From Alphaproteobacteria bacterium (lineage in GTDB: Bacteria > Pseudomonadota > Alphaproteobacteria > Caulobacterales > Maricaulaceae): a stretch of DNA of 64,000 nucleotides. A program made the position numbers and the translations under genes. Every line of letters starts with the position of its first letter. Within the stretch, counting starts at the first letter, position 1. The notes below the pieces were generated by a model. That model was not told where the DNA came from. It did not search any database and worked only from the letters and a program-made list of their open reading frames with translations. The stretch lies in the NCBI GenBank assembly GCA_016124675.1, contig WGNG01000017.1, positions 23,877 through 87,876 of the forward strand, in the 5' to 3' direction. Positions 36,626 to 45,633 of the stretch are shown here, one piece after another.

Positions 36626-38512
36626 CTAAACCCCCGCCGCTTCCTGCGCCGCCTCGTAGGCTTCGGACGCCTCCAGCCAGCTGGTCTCGGCCGCGTCGAT
36701 CAGCGCCACGCAGCGCGCGCGCTTTTTGGTGAGCTCGGTGGCCAGAGCGGGGTCCTTCTCCCACAGCCCGGCCACGGCGAGACCGGCGTCGATTTTCTCA
36801 AGCACGCCCTTGAGCCGGTCGATCTCGCGCTCCCAGCGGGCGATCTCGGCCTTGAGGGGTTTGAGCTGGTCGCGCGCGGCGGCGGTCTGGCGCCGGTCAG
36901 CCGATTTCTGCCCGCCCGGGGGCTGGCCCTTGGGCCGGGGCTTGGCCTCGGTTTGCAGCATGTGCTTGCGGTAATCATCGAGATCGCCGTCCCACGCCCT
37001 GATCGTCCCGCCTTCGGCCACCCAGAGCCGGTCCACGCAGGTATCGATCAGGCTGCGGTCGTGGCTGATCAGGATGACGGCGCCGGGAAATGCGTTGATG
37101 GCGTCCATCAGCGCGGCGCGGCTGTCGATATCGAGATGGTTGGTCGGCTCATCGAGGATCAGGAGATGCGCCCCGTCAAAGGTGATGAGGTTCATCAGGA
37201 GGCGCGCCTTCTCGCCGCCTGACAGGTTTCTGGCCGGCGTCTCCTGCCGGTCGCGCGGCAGGCCGAAGCGCGCCAGGCGCGCCCGGCGCTGGGCCTCGGT
37301 CTTCTCCTCCATGCGTTCGAGCACATGGTCATAGGCCGAATGGTCCGGCGAGAGCGCGTCGATCTGGTGCTGGGCGAAATGGGCCACTACCGCCTTCTTG
37401 TGCATGCGCATGGCGCCGGACGTCACCGGCAGCGCCCCGGTCAGCAGTTTGGCGAAGGTGGACTTGCCTGCGCCATTGCGGCCCAGCAGGCCGATGCGGT
37501 CATCGACATCGATGCGCAGATTGAGCCTGCGCAGAACCGGCTTGTCCGGGTCATAGCCCGTGTCGCACTCGTCAAAGCGCACCAGCGGATTGCCCATGCG
37601 CCGCTCGGCGCCGGGAAATTCGAACGGCGCCACCGGGTCCTCGACCATGGTGGCGATGGGGACGAGCTTTTCCAGCCGCTTGACCCGCGACTGGGCCTGT
37701 TTGGCCTTGGTGGCCTGGGCGCGGAAGCGGTCGACGAAGCCCTGCAGGCGGCGGCGCTCATCCTCCTGTTTTTCCACCATTTTCATCTGCACGCGCTGGC
37801 GCTCGGCGAGCTGGCGCTGGAAGGCGTCAAACCCGCCCTCCCAGACCGACAGCTTGCAGTCTTTCAGGTGCACGATGGAATGGACGCTGGCGTTCAGGAG
37901 CTCGCGGTCATGGGAGATGATCAGCGCCGCGCCGGGAAATTTCGACAAATGGGTCTCGAGCCACAGCGCGCCTTCGAGATCGAGATAATTGGTCGGCTCG
38001 TCGAGCAGCAGGAGATCCGGCCCGGCGAACAGCGTCGCGGCCATGGCCACGCGCATGCGCCAGCCGCCGGAGAACTCCGCGCACGCGCGCCCCTGCGCCG
38101 CGGTATCAAAGCCCAGCCCGCTCAGGATGGCGCCCGCGCGCGCCTCGGCCGAGTGCGCGTTGATATCGGCAAGGCGCGTCTGGATGTCGGCGATGCGGTG
38201 GGGATCGCTGGCGGTTTCGGCTTCCGCCATCAGCGCCGCGCGCTCCACATCGGCGGCCAGAACAAAGTCCATCACGCTGGTGCGCCCGGCGGGCGCCTCC
38301 TGCGCGATCGTGCCGATGCGCGCGCCCGGCTGCACCCGCACCTCGCCACTTTCGGGCGACGCGTCGCCCAGGATCAGGCGGAACAGGGTGGACTTGCCCG
38401 TGCCATTGCGCCCCACCAGCCCCATGCGTGTTTTCGCGGGCAGAAAAAGCGTCGCCTGATCAAACAGCAAGCGGCCCTGAATGCGGTGGGTGAGGTCGTT
38501 GACGTGGAGCAT
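36626..38512 (-). CDS. ABC-F family ATPase
   Basis: A 628-residue protein with two ABC domains and no membrane segment. Walker A sites are GRNGTGKST and GRNGAGKST, the signatures are [12 protein letters not shown] and LSGGEKARL, and the Walker B sites read [11 protein letters not shown] and [12 protein letters not shown] linker and a C-terminal coiled coil follow. It resembles the Uup/YheS group acting on ribosomes. ATG 38512 is chosen where homology begins. A GC-rich hairpin at about 36518-36546 lies downstream. Confidence 0.92.
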   Translation of the reverse strand: MLHVNDLTHRIQGRLLFDQATLFLPAKTRMGLVGRNGTGKSTLFRLILGDASPESGEVRVQPGARIGTIAQEAPAGRTSVMDFVLAADVERAALMAEAETASDPHRIADIQTRLADINAHSAEARAGAILSGLGFDTAAQGRACAEFSGGWRMRVAMAATLFAGPDLLLLDEPTNYLDLEGALWLETHLSKFPGAALIISHDRELLNASVHSIVHLKDCKLSVWEGGFDAFQRQLAERQRVQMKMVEKQEDERRRLQGFVDRFRAQATKAKQAQSRVKRLEKLVPIATMVEDPVAPFEFPGAERRMGNPLVRFDECDTGYDPDKPVLRRLNLRIDVDDRIGLLGRNGAGKSTFAKLLTGALPVTSGAMRMHKKAVVAHFAQHQIDALSPDHSAYDHVLERMEEKTEAQRRARLARFGLPRDRQETPARNLSGGEKARLLMNLITFDGAHLLILDEPTNHLDIDSRAALMDAINAFPGAVILISHDRSLIDTCVDRLWVAEGGTIRAWDGDLDDYRKHMLQTEAKPRPKGQPPGGQKSADRRQTAAARDQLKPLKAEIARWEREIDRLKGVLEKIDAGLAVAGLWEKDPALATELTKKRARCVALIDAAETSWLEASEAYEAAQEAAGV

Positions 38513-38607
38513 GGCCGATGCGCCTAGCATGCCTTCACAGGGGGCGGAAGCGCCGCTATAAGCCGCCGCAATCCATTCCTCCCCAGATCCTTGAAGGGAC
38601 ATCCACC

Positions 38608-39030
38608 ATGGCGCTGCAACGCACCTTCTCCATCATCAAGCCTGACGCCACGCGCCGCAATCTGACCGGCGCCATCAACGCCAAGATCGAGGCGGCGGGC
38701 CTGCGCATCATCGCGCAAAAGCGCATCCACATGACCAAAGCCCAGGCCGAAACGTTTTACGGCGTGCACCGTGAGCGCGGCTTCTTCAACGAGCTGGTGT
38801 CGTTCATGATTTCCGGCCCCGTGGTGGTCCAGGTGCTGGAAGGCGAAGACGCCATCGCCACCTACCGCAAGGTGATGGGCGCCACCAATCCGGCCAATGC
38901 CGAGCCGGGCACGATCCGCAAGGAATTTGCCGAATCCATCGAGGCCAACTCGGTGCACGGCTCCGATGCGCCCGAGACGGCCGCCGAGGAAATCGCCTAT
39001 TTCTTCGCCGGCAGCGAGATTGTCGGCTAG
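38608..39030 (+). CDS. ndk: Nucleoside diphosphate kinase
   Basis: Transfers phosphate between nucleoside di- and triphosphates. The 140 residues begin [18 protein letters not shown]. The catalytic His is in the C-terminal [20 protein letters not shown] motif. GAAGGGAC precedes ATG 38608; the frame is open upstream but lacks homology there. It is divergent from the ABC-F gene and directly precedes tRNA-Thr. Confidence 0.97.
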   Translation: MALQRTFSIIKPDATRRNLTGAINAKIEAAGLRIIAQKRIHMTKAQAETFYGVHRERGFFNELVSFMISGPVVVQVLEGEDAIATYRKVMGATNPANAEPGTIRKEFAESIEANSVHGSDAPETAAEEIAYFFAGSEIVG

Positions 39031-39081
39031 ACTGACACCGTCCTCGCCGCCCTCCCCCACAGGGGCGCAGGGCGGCCCGGC

Positions 39082-39157
39082 GCCGGCTTAGCTCAGTTGG
39101 TAGAGCAGCGGTTTTGTAAACCGAAGGTCGGGGGTTCAAGTCCCTCAGCCGGCACCA
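39082..39157 (+). tRNA. tRNA-Thr (anticodon TGT)
   Basis: A 76-nt cloverleaf. The acceptor arms are GCCGGCT and AGCCGGC, the D-loop is AGCTCAGTTGGTAGAGC, the anticodon loop reads TTTGTAA with anticodon TGT, the T-loop is GGTTCAAGT, and CCA is encoded. It is the integration target of the downstream element; the 3' part from 39109 is repeated at 51618. Confidence 0.96.
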
Positions 39158-39159
39158 TT
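39109..39159. repeat. attL (51-bp direct repeat within tRNA-Thr)
   Basis: The repeat starts in the anticodon stem of tRNA-Thr, runs through CCA and ends two T residues later. It is identical to 51618-51668. The integrase stop codon is only 31 bp away. Confidence 0.92.
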
Positions 39160-39189
39160 GATTTTAAAGGCTTTTTCTCGAAAAAAACT

Positions 39190-40266
39190 TTACTCGCCTT
39201 GGGCAGTTGGGAGCGCAGTTGGATTTTTTGTTCTGGATTCGAGCTTGCGCATAGCGGACTCGGCGAGACCTTGATCGCGCCGCAGATAGTGCGCGTCGAG
39301 AATAGCGCCGACGTCTTTGAGGCTATGGCCCGTGATGGTGGCGATCTCGGCTTCGGAGCACTCGGCGAGGGCAAGGCGCGTGACCGCGGTCCCTCTCAGA
39401 TCATGAAATGTGAGGCCTGCGATTTTTGCCTTCTGACAGGCCTTGCCCCATGAGGTCCGGAAGCCGTCAGCCGTCCAGGGTGCGCCGCGCGAATTTTTGA
39501 GGATGGTCACGGCGTCGCCGCGCTGGCGCTTCGCAGTTTCCAGCGCCGCGCGAAGCGGCGCAGCGACCGGGATCAAGATACGCTTGCGGGTCTTGCCTTG
39601 CTGGAAACGAATTGTGCGTCCGTCATACGCCGACCAGGTGAGGCGCAACAAATCGCCCTGGCGCTGGCCGGTCCAGACGGCGAGAAGCAACGCGAGGCGC
39701 AGCTCCTTCGAAGCGACCGCGTTGAATGCCGCTTGATCCTCTTCTGTCCAGACCGATTCCGACCGCTCCGACCGATAGAGGCGCCCACGGGACTCCAGCG
39801 GGTTCGCCAGAATGAGACCGCGATCCTTCGCCCATGAAAACACGCGGGCGAATGTGGCAAGAACATAATCGGCTTGTCGCCGAGAGGACCTCGCGAGCAC
39901 GTCGCGCCAGTTCAAAAATTCAGCACGGGATTTCGCGCGATCGCGCTCCATCTCAAGGGCGCGGAGAGGAAAATCGCCAAATTCAGTGGCGATCATTTTC
40001 AAATGACGCCGGTAATCCTTTTGTGTCCGCCCGCCGAGTTTGGCGAAATCGGCTGAGTCCTGAAACGCGTCGAGGATGGATTCCAGCGTCGTGCGGTCTA
40101 CCGGGATTTTCGCCCTCACCGCCTCGTTATAAGCGGCGATGAATTCAGGCGAGCCGGGCTTTCCCTCCAGGCGCGGCCCACCTTTCCAGGCGTAGAAGTA
40201 TTCGACGGTGCGGCCATCGGCGAGCTTCTTGCGGACCCGATTAAGGCCTTTCAATCTAATGTGCAT
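39190..40266 (-). CDS. int: Tyrosine-family integrase
   Basis: A site-specific recombinase for the tRNA-Thr att site, 358 residues. It has an N-terminal arm-binding part, a core-binding SAM-like domain (LESILDAFQDSADFAKLGGRTQKDYRRHLKMIA), and a catalytic domain. The catalytic residues read R in WTGQRQGDLLRL, K in GKTRKRI, HxxR in HDLRGTAVTRL, H in TGHSLKDV and Y in DAHYLRRD. ATG 40266 overlaps the 64-aa gene by 11 bp. The integrase is at the promoter-distal end of the leftward gene run. Confidence 0.95.
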   Translation of the reverse strand: MHIRLKGLNRVRKKLADGRTVEYFYAWKGGPRLEGKPGSPEFIAAYNEAVRAKIPVDRTTLESILDAFQDSADFAKLGGRTQKDYRRHLKMIATEFGDFPLRALEMERDRAKSRAEFLNWRDVLARSSRRQADYVLATFARVFSWAKDRGLILANPLESRGRLYRSERSESVWTEEDQAAFNAVASKELRLALLLAVWTGQRQGDLLRLTWSAYDGRTIRFQQGKTRKRILIPVAAPLRAALETAKRQRGDAVTILKNSRGAPWTADGFRTSWGKACQKAKIAGLTFHDLRGTAVTRLALAECSEAEIATITGHSLKDVGAILDAHYLRRDQGLAESAMRKLESRTKNPTALPTAQGE

Positions 40267-40450
40267 CGCGCTTCGCCTTCCATTTGTCGAAGGGTGATTC
40301 CCCATTGTCCCGGGGATCGGCCACGTGCTCAAGGCGAATACTTCCGTCAGGCGCGATCACGGTCGCCGTCACCTGCAGACCGGCCGCCCGCGCAGCTTTC
40401 ACCGCGCGGGTTAGGTCGGTTTGTCTGAAGGTGCAGGCGCCGCGGGACAT
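40256..40450 (-). CDS. Small protein preceding integrase, possible directionality factor
   Basis: A 64-residue protein beginning MSRGACTFRQTDLTRAVKAARAAGLQV, with VTATVIAPDGSIRLEHV and a basic tail. I know similar small proteins directly upstream of integrases in rhizobial and caulobacterial prophages, but not their function. The helix TQADLTRAVK-like pattern and its place make an excisionase or integrase helper possible. Overlap with int shows coupling. Confidence 0.62.
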   Translation of the reverse strand: MSRGACTFRQTDLTRAVKAARAAGLQVTATVIAPDGSIRLEHVADPRDNGESPFDKWKAKRDAH

Positions 40451-40454
40451 AAGT

Positions 40455-40775
40455 TTAGCCGAAACGAACGCGGACAGATGCCGAACCGGCGCCGGCCGCC
40501 GCAACGGCGAAGCCGATTTCGGTATTGTCGGTCGAAACCGAAGTTGCGAGCTCGGCGTCGGCGTCCCAGTAGACCGCAGCGCCCACGGCGAATTCGTTTG
40601 CGCCGACTTTGGGAAGCTCGAAAACGCCCCTGGTCGACACGTCGACCGAAGCGCCGGGCGCCGCGTCGCCAGCGGCGATGCCTTTCAGCGCGCCAGCGAT
40701 CACCACGCCGCCGGACGCCACTGCAGCCGGGGCCGGGATCGTCAGCGTGTCACCGGGCTGGATATAGTTACGCAT
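40455..40775 (-). CDS. DUF2190 capsid decoration-like protein
   Basis: A 106-residue protein starting MRNYIQPGDTLTIPAPAAVASGG, with GVFELPKVGANEFAVGAAVYWD, the DUF2190 pattern found beside major capsid genes and thought to stabilise the head. The start at 40775 is 1 bp after the stop of the gpW-like gene. A longer open frame reaches into that gene. Confidence 0.83.
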   Translation of the reverse strand: MRNYIQPGDTLTIPAPAAVASGGVVIAGALKGIAAGDAAPGASVDVSTRGVFELPKVGANEFAVGAAVYWDADAELATSVSTDNTEIGFAVAAAGAGSASVRVRFG

Positions 40776-40776
40776 G

Positions 40777-40998
40777 TCAGAGTCCTTTCGAGGTTTTGAA
40801 AACGATTGTCTTAGGCATGGCCCGCCCGCTAAGTTTCTCAATCTCGCGATCAAGAGCCGAAATCGCCGCGGTGAGTTCGCGCACGCTGCGATATTCGATT
40901 TCCTCGCCGTTGGAGTCCCTGAAGCGGCGCGCGCCGGTGGCGCGGGCGGCCAAGAGTTCATCGCGCCATGCGATCAATGAGGCGAGCGGGCTGGCCAT
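40777..40998 (-). CDS. gpW-like head-tail joining protein
   Basis: A 73-residue protein: LIAWRDELLAARATGARRFRDSNGEEIEYRSVRELTAAISALDREI, ending in FKTSKGL. This is the pattern of gpW-family joiners, which cap the filled head so that a tail can attach. It lies between the capsid fusion and DUF2190. As the only connector-type gene here, it may be where a helper tail docks. Confidence 0.77.
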   Translation of the reverse strand: MASPLASLIAWRDELLAARATGARRFRDSNGEEIEYRSVRELTAAISALDREIEKLSGRAMPKTIVFKTSKGL

Positions 40999-41001
40999 GG
41001 C

Positions 41002-42765
41002 TTAGGCGCCCGGGTTGCGGAAGGCGCCGCGGTGGTCGGTCGCGCCCGCGCCAAAGTCCAGATACACGCGGAATTCGCGGCCCAGGACTTCCCACCCGTC
41101 GCGGCTGGCCATTTGCGGGCCGGGCGCGCTGGACAGGTAGGCATATTCGAGCACGGGCGATTGCGCGGGGTCGGCGAACACATACCAGCCAACGGAAGGC
41201 AAGCGCGGTTCGACCAGAAGCTCCAGCTTGCCAGCGAACGGATTCACGTCCTGCGCCGAAAGCGGCTGAATCGCGGAAAGCAGCTTTTCGGCCGCCGTTT
41301 CGAGGTTCGGATGAACCAAGAGGAAGCGCGGCGTCACGGCGATGGGCGATTTCCCGTCGAGGCCTTTTTGAGTGCGCATGGCAAGGCGCGCGGCGCTGAG
41401 AGTCGCTTCGGACAGGCCTGCGCCCGTGCTGGCGAGGTTGCCGTGATCGGCGTGGAAAAGACGCGTTCCGTCCTGTATGACGGGGCCAGCGCCCCCCGAT
41501 TGCGTCAGAAGCGAAACCAGAAGGTCCGCTTCGGTCTCGGCGGCCGCCTGGCCCATGATTTGAGCCCAGCGGCCAAACGCGTTCAGATCATCATTGATGA
41601 TCGATTTGCGCGAAAGCGCGAACATGCGGCCGAAGGTTTCGAGCGCGTAACTTTCCTTCGTTTCGCCCATGGTCGTTGAGGTGATTTCGCCGTGCTCGCC
41701 GACCTTTTCCAGCTTCCCGGCTTCGCCGAGGCGCAGCGTCGAGAGCGGGCGGAAGTCGGCGGCGGTGCGCTGCGCCGCGATGCGCTTCACCGGGCTCTGC
41801 GCGGCTTGGTAGGCTTGTGCGAGCACGCGGTTCCCGGACTCGGTCAAGAGCGCCGGGAAATCGCTGGTTCCGTGCATGGCGCGCGAAAGCAGCTCTTCAG
41901 TAGACAGCGTGGAAATGCCCGCGACGCCCGCGCGCTGCAGATAGTCGCGCGCCAGATCGCGAAGGCCAAAGTGCATATATGGCCGCGCTTCATCGCTCGG
42001 CGCTGCGCCGGTCATACGGGCGGCCAGCGCGTCCGCCTGGCGCCGGCGGATGATCGCCGGATCCTCGTTCGAAAAGCCCACGGCGGCCGTGCGGATCGGC
42101 GCGGGCGAACGCTTCTGAAGCTCTTCAAAAGCGGCGGCGCGCGCGGTGATAATATCGCCGCCCGTGTCAATTTGAGCGTCGGCCCATTCGGCGGGAAGGT
42201 TGGCGCGCTTTGCGATTTCACGAATATCGGCGCGCATTTTCAGCGCCTCGGCGGTCACCGGGGCGGGATTCTCGGCGGGTTGCGCCGTGGATTCGGACAT
42301 GACTTGACTCCGTATTAGGGCTTCAGGATCGGCGGGGACGGGGACGAGAGAGGCCTCGACAAGCGTCCAGTTCACGGCTTCCCGCACGCGTTCGCCGTTG
42401 GCGCCGCGGGTATCTTTCCAGGCGTCGACGCGATAACCGATTGAAACGCCCGTTACGTCGCCGCGCTCGATTGCGTCCAGCGCGATGGGATCGGAAACTC
42501 GCAGGGTTGCGACTATCCGCCCGGCCTCAAACCGCACGTTCTCCACGCGGCCCTTGATGTCGGTTATCGAGCTTTGCCGGTGGCTATCGAGCAGAGGAAT
42601 GCGCGGCGCCAGCGTGACGGCGTCCGGGGTGATCGCGAGGCGTTCGACATAGCCGGCGCGCCGCACTGGCGAACCGGTAGACAGCGTCACGTCAACGGTC
42701 CCGGATGCACGGTCGAAGGAGTCCGGCGCAAGCGTCGCGCGGCGGGTTTCAAGATCGCCAATCAT
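41002..42765 (-). CDS. Prohead protease / major capsid protein fusion
   Basis: A single 587-residue polypeptide. Residues about 1-160 are an HK97-type prohead protease with catalytic-type His in LLDSHRQSSI and Ser in GDVTGVSIGYRV. A scaffold-like, charged stretch follows. From about 250 the chain is a Mu-like HK97-fold major capsid protein (FGRMFALSRKSIINDDLNAFG, RLFHADHGNLA). It would assemble as a precursor and be cut during maturation. It overlaps the 98-aa gene by 4 bp. Confidence 0.88.
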   Translation of the reverse strand: MIGDLETRRATLAPDSFDRASGTVDVTLSTGSPVRRAGYVERLAITPDAVTLAPRIPLLDSHRQSSITDIKGRVENVRFEAGRIVATLRVSDPIALDAIERGDVTGVSIGYRVDAWKDTRGANGERVREAVNWTLVEASLVPVPADPEALIRSQVMSESTAQPAENPAPVTAEALKMRADIREIAKRANLPAEWADAQIDTGGDIITARAAAFEELQKRSPAPIRTAAVGFSNEDPAIIRRRQADALAARMTGAAPSDEARPYMHFGLRDLARDYLQRAGVAGISTLSTEELLSRAMHGTSDFPALLTESGNRVLAQAYQAAQSPVKRIAAQRTAADFRPLSTLRLGEAGKLEKVGEHGEITSTTMGETKESYALETFGRMFALSRKSIINDDLNAFGRWAQIMGQAAAETEADLLVSLLTQSGGAGPVIQDGTRLFHADHGNLASTGAGLSEATLSAARLAMRTQKGLDGKSPIAVTPRFLLVHPNLETAAEKLLSAIQPLSAQDVNPFAGKLELLVEPRLPSVGWYVFADPAQSPVLEYAYLSSAPGPQMASRDGWEVLGREFRVYLDFGAGATDHRGAFRNPGA

Positions 42766-43058
42766 GCGCGCCGTCCCCGGAATTCCTGGACAACGGTCCC
42801 GCCAGAGAAGATTTCGAAGCGCCAGACGCCGCCCCCCTCTTCAGTGGCGCGAACTTCCGTCTCGCCACGGCGTGCGACCAGCCTTCGCGGTTCGACTTCA
42901 ACGCCATTGGCGAACACGAAACCGACGGCTTCCGCTGCGCGCTCCACGGCGAGCACGGCCCGTTGAATCTTCGCAGGCTGCGAACCGAGGGCGAGAGCCC
43001 GGTTCATTTCGGCGTCAAGGAAGGCTTCGGCCCTCCGTTCACCCGCGTTACGCTGCAT
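42762..43058 (-). CDS. Phage-element protein of unknown function, 98 aa
   Basis: A 98-residue protein: MQRNAGERRAEAFLDAEMNRALALG, then an Ala/Val-rich helix and a beta-rich C-terminus WRFEIFSGGTVVQEFRGRRA. It is not recognised. Position between portal and protease, with overlaps on both sides, shows it is part of the head operon; a scaffold or portal-associated role is possible. Confidence 0.65.
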   Translation of the reverse strand: MQRNAGERRAEAFLDAEMNRALALGSQPAKIQRAVLAVERAAEAVGFVFANGVEVEPRRLVARRGETEVRATEEGGGVWRFEIFSGGTVVQEFRGRRA

Positions 43059-44445
43059 CGCTGGCGCCTTCCGTTCCTGTGATGAGTTGAAGTTCGCGCT
43101 CACGCTTGGCGTCGGCGGCGCGCTCAGCGTCGAGCGCCTCAATCGAAAAACCGCGCTCGGCGACGGCTTGGCGCCGCGATTTGAGTCCGGCCTTGATCGC
43201 CAGCTCTTCAGCTTCGATATCCTTTTTCGGGTCGACCCAGGGAAGCGGCGGGGGAAAGTGCTCGCAGGCGAGATAATCGTCTGCCGCAGATTCAAAGTTC
43301 GGAGCGTCGAGGCGTCCGGACAAAATGCCTGCGGTGATAACCGCCTCCCAAACAGGGCTGAGAAACTGCGGCGCCAGAATAGTCCATTGCAGCGCCTCGA
43401 CGCGTTGGCGAAACGCGACCGAACCAGCGCGCAGGCTTGAATAATTCGCCTGCGCGAGATTACCGTCGACCAGGTGAACCGGGACGCCAAGGCCAGCCGC
43501 GACCGCGCGAATTTGATGCGCCAGGAATTCAGCCGACTGCGCGGCTTGCTGCGGCTGAGACAGCCGCACGTCCCAGCCGGACGGAAGGAATTTCATCGTC
43601 CCAGGCTCAAGGCCGCTTTCCAGGATCGCGCCCGCGCCCTCCCCGTCGAACGGCGATTCCGCCCCGGTCCCATTGGTATCGACCAGAAACGCCATCATCA
43701 TCGCGCTAACCTTCTCTTTCACGAGAAGCGCATCTTCCAGCTGGTCGAGCTCTGAGAGGCGTAGCAGCACGGGTGCGAGCGCAGAGACGCCGCGAACCTG
43801 GCCGGCGCCCAGCGGTTCGATAATGTGAAGGACGCGACCTGCCGGGACGCGTTCAGCCGGGCGAAGGCTCGCGAAAACATCGGTCGGGCGATCCTGAAAA
43901 ATATGGTAGGCGACGCGCTCGCCTGAGCCGTTGAATTCGACCCCAGCAACTGCGTAACCGCCCCCGTCCAGATCGCGCGTGTACGACTCGTCGACCAGTT
44001 CAGCGGGGATGATCCGCAGACGCGGCATGCCATCCAGCCCGGATTCCATGACCGCAAATGCTTCGCCGTCGACTTTCAAAGCCCGCACGATTTCGCGCTG
44101 CAGTCCGGCCAAGGTTGTCCGGCCGTCGGCGTCTGCGCGTTCGCTCCACCTTGCGAAAAAAGCGCCGCACGCTTCGCGCATTTCCGCGTCACGGTGAGCA
44201 GAAACCGTCTTGATGCCAAAGCCCACCGCCGCGATCACATGCGCGTCGATGCCATTCCTTGCGTAGGGATTGTTCGCATAACAGTGACGCGCCCGCGAGC
44301 GGATCGGGGCCGAAGCGGCCAGAGTTTCAGGTCCCGTGCGGCCAAAGGCCAGACGCGAGTCCCAACGGCGCCCGGCGCCTGCAGCGTCGAACCGGCGAAC
44401 GCGCCTAGACGCGAGAATGCGGCGAAACGTGGCCAATGCGCCCAT
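43048..44445 (-). CDS. Lambda gpB-family portal protein
   Basis: Forms the dodecameric ring through which DNA enters the head, 465 residues. Family segments are ARHCYANNPYARNGIDAHVIAAVGFGI, VDGEAFAVMES, GRVLHIIEPLGAGQVRGVSALAPVL and LAQANYSSLRAGSVAFRQRVE. It starts in a TAATG overlap with the 197-aa gene. Confidence 0.92.
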   Translation of the reverse strand: MGALATFRRILASRRVRRFDAAGAGRRWDSRLAFGRTGPETLAASAPIRSRARHCYANNPYARNGIDAHVIAAVGFGIKTVSAHRDAEMREACGAFFARWSERADADGRTTLAGLQREIVRALKVDGEAFAVMESGLDGMPRLRIIPAELVDESYTRDLDGGGYAVAGVEFNGSGERVAYHIFQDRPTDVFASLRPAERVPAGRVLHIIEPLGAGQVRGVSALAPVLLRLSELDQLEDALLVKEKVSAMMMAFLVDTNGTGAESPFDGEGAGAILESGLEPGTMKFLPSGWDVRLSQPQQAAQSAEFLAHQIRAVAAGLGVPVHLVDGNLAQANYSSLRAGSVAFRQRVEALQWTILAPQFLSPVWEAVITAGILSGRLDAPNFESAADDYLACEHFPPPLPWVDPKKDIEAEELAIKAGLKSRRQAVAERGFSIEALDAERAADAKRERELQLITGTEGASDAA

Positions 44446-45038
44446 TAGTGGCCGGACGCCCCGTGCTGAGCGTCGCGAACGGCTTTAAGAACCGGCTGCA
44501 GATGATTATCGAGCACCACGATTATACCAGCCATCGGAGCCCAATCCGCCGACGGCTCCATCGGCTCCCCGATTGGCTGCATCCGGCTCGCATTCAAGAA
44601 AAAGGCGCGGAAATGGCGCTGTCCGGTGCCAGTGTTTCGGAACACGTCCAACTGGAAAACCACGCTCTCGCCATGCACTGCGGCGTCAAGCACGTGATGG
44701 ACGGGGTGGCCACTTGCACCATCGGGGGCGGGGTATCGCCACGCATAGCACGCCAGCGACGCCGCTTCTTGAACTTCTAAATCCGCGACGCCCAAATCCT
44801 GCAGGGCGGAAAGCAAAACCGCCACCGCCATGTCTGAAGCTGCATATAGGTTTGGCTGTGTTGCCGCGCCTTTTACGCGGACTTCGACCAAGCGCTTTTT
44901 TGTATAGCCCGCGACGCGCGCGTGTGCCGTCGGATAGGGAACGCCGCCGCCGCTGATAGCATGCGCGAGCGTTTTGATCGCGAAGCGAGGGCCTGGTTCC
45001 GGGTGAGTGAATAGCGGCTCGCGGGGTTCATCATTCAT
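44445..45038 (-). CDS. Putative HTH-type regulatory or head-operon protein, 197 aa
   Basis: A soluble 197-residue protein. The N-terminal half (FAIKTLAHAISGGGVPYPTAHARVAGYTKKRLVEVRVKGAATQPNLYAASDMAVAVLLSAL) has the length and layout of a MerR-like winged helix with a following helix. The C-terminal half is mixed and unrecognised. It directly precedes portal with a 1-bp overlap, and strong inverted repeats lie upstream of its start. I read it as a possible regulator of the head operon; the assignment is tentative. Confidence 0.6.
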   Translation of the reverse strand: MNDEPREPLFTHPEPGPRFAIKTLAHAISGGGVPYPTAHARVAGYTKKRLVEVRVKGAATQPNLYAASDMAVAVLLSALQDLGVADLEVQEAASLACYAWRYPAPDGASGHPVHHVLDAAVHGESVVFQLDVFRNTGTGQRHFRAFFLNASRMQPIGEPMEPSADWAPMAGIIVVLDNHLQPVLKAVRDAQHGASGH

Positions 45039-45174
45039 TGCGGTGGCTCCCTAGTTTGGAAGCGCACTTTACCACGCCATTCACTGCAGTCAATCACTCT
45101 AGTGACTCGACTCAGTGCACCACCGCTGCTATAAGCGGTCCGTGCACTCGGGAGGTCGTCTCCTTCCCTCCCGG

Positions 45175-45271
45175 TTGCGCCACCGCTTGCAACGGTGTCC
45201 GAAAGCGGGATTTGCGGCCCGTAAGCTTTTGGAAAATCTCCTCTGTTGGGGCCGGGTGTGAAGTCGAACGC
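45175..45271 (+). repeat. 97-bp element, copy A
   Basis: Matches 45583-45680 at roughly 80% by hand alignment, with GTGTCCGAA, GTAAGCTTTTG and TCCTCTGTT as conserved blocks. This copy runs into the intact terminator. Confidence 0.75.
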
Positions 45272-45292
45272 ACACCCGGCCTTTTCTTTTTT
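45250..45292 (+). terminator. Intrinsic terminator
   Basis: An 11-bp perfect stem, GGCCGGGTGTG with CACACCCGGCC, has a 10-nt loop and is followed by TTTTCTTTTTT. This is the strongest intrinsic terminator seen in the window. Confidence 0.9.
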
Positions 45293-45390
45293 CGCAGAAT
45301 GAAATATTAATATTCACGTTTGGCGTGAAATGCTTGTGATTAGACAGGCTGTTAGCGCCGCGTCATAGTCTCCAGAAACAGGAGGCGAAC

Positions 45391-45633
45391 ATGCAATCTC
45401 TGCCGATCCCGACCGGAATCTACCCCACTGATACTTGGCAGGGTCGCCGCGCCGCGGAAAGATTCTTGTCCGAGGATAACCCTGCGCGCCTCGGACACAT
45501 TGTGGCGGGACTACTTGAACGCGGTCACCCTCTATCCGGCGTCGAAATTGGATTTCTTCACCGGATCAGCGAATCCGCCATATTGCACCACCGCTGGCAA
45601 ACAGTGTCCGAAGGCGGGTCAGTCGGCCAGTAA
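45391..45633 (+). CDS. Small plus-strand protein, 80 aa
   Basis: An 80-residue soluble protein (MQSLPIPTGIYPTDTWQGRRAAERFLSED...). A strong AGGAGG lies about 6 nt before the ATG. It reads against the element's main operon. The product is not recognised. Its last residues come from repeat copy B; copy A could encode a similar tail (TVSESGICGP) but lacks a matching upstream part. Cargo or a small regulator are possibilities. Confidence 0.6.
   Translation: MQSLPIPTGIYPTDTWQGRRAAERFLSEDNPARLGHIVAGLLERGHPLSGVEIGFLHRISESAILHHRWQTVSEGGSVGQ

Larger units (their letters stand above)
45114..45292 (+). ncRNA. Candidate structured RNA with its own terminator
   Basis: The plus strand between two non-overlapping genes shows consecutive hairpins. 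One is AGTGCAC...GTGCACT (45114-45148) with inner ACCGCT/AGCGGT. A second has CGGGAGG/CCTCCCG arms (45149-45173). A third is ACCG...CGGT, and last comes a textbook intrinsic terminator at 45250-45292. No plus-strand gene precedes this terminator, so it must end an RNA made here. No promoter was firmly identified. Confidence 0.5.

Noticed and set aside
45038..45310. A 90-codon plus-strand frame over the hairpin region
   Set aside because: No ribosome site, crosses several stable hairpins and the terminator, and has no protein-like pattern; a structured RNA fits better.
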